DNA from: Deltaproteobacteria bacterium UBA6967
GTDB taxonomy: Bacteria; SAR324; NAC60-12
DNA length: 8,195 nucleotides
Assembly (NCBI GenBank): GCA_002450295.1
Contig: DJYX01000240.1
Coordinates: 3,811 to 12,005 of the forward strand
Direction: 5' to 3'
Every line of letters starts with the position of its first letter. The first letter of the stretch is position 1. The position numbers and the translations under genes were made by a program. Shown here piece by piece: positions 6,659 through 8,195 of this stretch. A model generated the notes under the pieces. That model made no database searches, was not told the origin of the DNA, and saw nothing but the letters and a program-made list of their open reading frames with translations.

Positions 6659-8035
6659 GCCCCTGTCGAACTTTTTTTCGATCGGGGGACATTACTTCTC
6701 AAAAACCTACCAACAGTTCTCCAAAAAACTTTCTCCCAACTCAAATGGGATGAAAGAGTCCTTTCATATCGTGCTCCTGCCAACAACTATTACGAAATGG
6801 CTCTTTATTTTCATAAAGAAGGCATCCCATTTCTAGACAATGCCAAAGAATTTGAGCCTACTAGTTTTGATCTTTCCCAAAAAATAACTCCAAGAAATTA
6901 TCAACAGGAAGCTCTTGACCACTGGATTCAATCGGGGAAGCGTGGAGTTGTTACTCTGCCCACTGGAGCAGGTAAAACAATGCTTGCGATGCTGTGTATT
7001 TCTAAAACGTCGCGTCCAACACTAGTTCACGTCCCCACGATTGATCTGATGCAGCAGTGGCACGGATTATTAGAGCAATTTTTTGGGATGAGGGTTGGTC
7101 GAGTGGGTGGTGGCTATAAAGAGTGGGAACAACTCACCGTGAGTACTTATGATTCTGCTCTTCTCCAGGTTGAATATTACGGTAATCAATATGGCCTTTT
7201 AATCTTTGACGAATGTCATCACCTGCCAGGGGATCAATTTCAATATGCTGCGTTAGCCTCAATAGCCCCATTTCGTCTAGGTCTAACAGCAACTCCAGAG
7301 AGGTCAGATGGCAAGGAAACTCTTCTTTACGAAATCTGTGGACCCTTGGTTTACCAAGTCCATATTGATGAACTGGAAGGTCGTACTCTGGCGCCATATC
7401 GAGTTCAAACCATTGAAATTGAACTCACAACTTCTGAACTCGAAGAATATCAAAAATTAAGAAATATTTTTCTTAACTTCATCCGAAGGGAGAGAATTCG
7501 ATTTGATGAACCGAACGGTTGGCAAAACTTCTTGTTTAAAAGCAGTCGGAGTATTGATGGGAGAGAGGCTTTTCAGGCTTATTTGGCTCAGAAGAAATTA
7601 AGCCAAGCTTCTTGGACAAAACTCCAAAAAATCTGGCAGCTCTTGACACAACATATTGATGACAGAGTGATTCTTTTCACCCAAGACAATGAAATGGCCT
7701 ACAAGATTGGACGTGAATTTTTACTACCCGTACTGACCCATCACACCAGGTCAACAGAAAGAGACCAACTGCTCAATAAATTTAGAGAAGGGGTTTATCC
7801 GACTTTGGTGACTTCGAAGGTGCTGAACGAGGGGGTCGATGTCCCAGAAGCCAATGTGGCTGTCGTGGTTTCAGGGAGCGGTAGTACAAGGGAACATGTT
7901 CAAAGATTAGGACGAATCCTACGTGCACGCCCTAATAAGGAAGCAATACTTTATGAACTTGTTTCGAAAGGAACGGCAGAACTTTATGTGAATCAAAGAC
8001 GAAGACAGCACAGGGCCTATGATCGTTACCGGTAA
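6656..8035 (+). CDS. XPB/SSL2-like superfamily 2 DNA helicase (DEAH/DECH box)
   Basis: This 459-residue protein is an SF2 ATPase of the XPB/Ssl2/UvsW-like group, expected to translocate on or unwind DNA; bacterial members have poorly known roles, with repair suggested. An N-terminal XPB-like domain carries FDRGTLLL (8-15) and WDERVLSYRAPA (31-42). Helicase core follows: Q-like PRNYQQEA (79-86), motif I LPTGAGKT (101-108), Ia VPTIDLMQQW (126-135), motif II DECH (185-188), motif III LTATPERSDG (210-219), motif IV VILFTQDNEMA (338-348), motif V LNEGVDVPEAN (390-400) and motif VI QRLGRILRA (416-424). After motif III it has RSD where classical XPB has the RED triplet, so XPB-like is safer than XPB. 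The core is intact. It begins 2 nt after the aminotransferase, and its last 10 nt overlap fliN on the other strand, inside a perfect palindrome. Confidence 0.93.
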   Translation: MAPVELFFDRGTLLLKNLPTVLQKTFSQLKWDERVLSYRAPANNYYEMALYFHKEGIPFLDNAKEFEPTSFDLSQKITPRNYQQEALDHWIQSGKRGVVTLPTGAGKTMLAMLCISKTSRPTLVHVPTIDLMQQWHGLLEQFFGMRVGRVGGGYKEWEQLTVSTYDSALLQVEYYGNQYGLLIFDECHHLPGDQFQYAALASIAPFRLGLTATPERSDGKETLLYEICGPLVYQVHIDELEGRTLAPYRVQTIEIELTTSELEEYQKLRNIFLNFIRRERIRFDEPNGWQNFLFKSSRSIDGREAFQAYLAQKKLSQASWTKLQKIWQLLTQHIDDRVILFTQDNEMAYKIGREFLLPVLTHHTRSTERDQLLNKFREGVYPTLVTSKVLNEGVDVPEANVAVVVSGSGSTREHVQRLGRILRARPNKEAILYELVSKGTAELYVNQRRRQHRAYDRYR

Positions 8036-8040
8036 CGATC
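8021..8040. repeat. Perfect 20-bp palindrome spanning the helicase/fliN convergent ends
   Basis: GATCGTTACCGGTAACGATC equals its own reverse complement over all 20 bases; the symmetry breaks at 8020/8041. As RNA it could form an 8-bp stem with a CCGG loop on either transcript. No U-run follows on either strand, so it is not a standard intrinsic terminator, though it might still aid termination or 3'-end stability for both convergent transcripts. Read from either strand, the same codons appear: GAT CGT TAC CGG TAA. Both proteins therefore end in DRYR with the same stop codon. Confidence 0.9.
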
Positions 8041-8195
8041 CATGCCTGCCATACGTTTGACACGGTCAGTTGGAGAAATAATCTCAGTGATTCTTGCACC
8101 AAATTTTTCTTTATAAACTACGACTTCACCCCGCGCAACGAGCTTACCATTGACGAATACATCAAGGTCTTCCCCCACTAAACGGTGCAATTCTA
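8026..8195 (-). CDS. fliN: Flagellar motor switch protein FliN, C-terminal part only
   Basis: The reverse strand encodes 55 residues and a TAA stop, entering from the right window edge. The fragment starts ELHRLVGEDLDVFVNGKLVA and continues with RGEVVVYKEKFGARITEI and SPTDRVKRM, the conserved SpoA (surface presentation of antigens) domain of FliN. FliN forms the lower ring of the flagellar C-ring, where it binds the export ATPase regulator FliH and takes part in switching. FliN is usually about 80-150 residues, so the N-terminal part is outside the window. After the usual end near RVKRM there is a short tail, AGMDRYR, whose last four residues lie in the palindrome shared with the helicase. 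The two genes overlap by 10 nt, tail to tail. The related protein FliM also has a SpoA domain, but the spacing and short end fit FliN better. Confidence 0.9.
   Translation of the reverse strand, partial: ELHRLVGEDLDVFVNGKLVARGEVVVYKEKFGARITEIISPTDRVKRMAGMDRYR

Noticed and set aside
6654..6836. A 60-codon ORF from the ATG at 6654, and the idea that the T7 run at 6672-6678 allows a -1 frameshift from it into the helicase frame.
   Set aside because: The GTG at 6656 directly opens the helicase frame and gives the family-like N-terminus VELFFDRGTLLL, so no frameshift is needed. The short ORF has no recognisable features.
7134..7397. An 87-codon reverse-strand ORF opposite the helicase core.
   Set aside because: It overlaps conserved helicase motifs II and III on the other strand and shows no domain or start signal.
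8021..8040. A standard rho-independent terminator at the convergent junction.
   Set aside because: The palindrome can form a hairpin, but no T-run follows on either strand, so it is listed as a repeat and not as a terminator.

Overview
The window is a compact, almost gap-free piece of a chromosomal flagellar locus from a Gram-negative-type bacterium. Six genes and two small unknown ORFs read on the + strand, and the end of one more flagellar gene reads on the - strand. The order flhA-flhF-flhG-fliA is typical of bacteria with polar flagella placed by FlhF/FlhG, such as vibrios, pseudomonads and many former Deltaproteobacteria. Composition is moderate to slightly AT-rich throughout, and I noticed no abrupt change that would mark a recent island. 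My best guess is a deltaproteobacterial-type lineage, possibly a marine one such as SAR324, but this rests on general impression and gene order and is weak.

Region by region. Positions 1-1752 hold the 3' part of flhA, the flagellar export gate; its first roughly 105-115 codons lie outside the window. Positions 1774-4039 hold flhF and flhG, the SRP-type GTPase and MinD-type ATPase pair that sets flagellar position and number. Positions 4065-4820 hold fliA (sigma-28), the late flagellar sigma factor. Positions 4843-5402 hold two small ORFs joined by an ATGA overlap, whose function I cannot assign. Positions 5427-6653 hold a class V PLP aminotransferase of the alanine-glyoxylate/serine-pyruvate type. 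It is followed after 2 nt by an XPB/SSL2-like superfamily 2 helicase (GTG start, 6656-8035). The window ends inside the 3' part of fliN (C-ring switch protein), on the opposite strand and convergent with the helicase.

How the genes work together: all eight + strand genes are separated by 37 nt or less or overlap, and I see no terminator between them, so they could be one transcript. FlhA exports flagellar parts, FlhF and FlhG place and count flagella, and FliA turns on late genes. The two small ORFs may be flagellar accessories by position only. The aminotransferase and helicase have no known flagellar role and look like passengers between two flagellar blocks.

The most unusual points are: (1) a perfect 20-bp palindrome exactly where the helicase and fliN converge and overlap, so both proteins end in the same residues DRYR and a TAA stop; (2) a non-canonical G3 motif in FlhF (DTGGC where the family normally has DTAGR), although FlhG keeps its FlhF-activating N-terminal motif; (3) the unassigned small-gene pair after fliA. 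I found no CRISPR array, tRNA, rRNA, insertion sequence or defence system. Most of the window is ordinary flagellar core.
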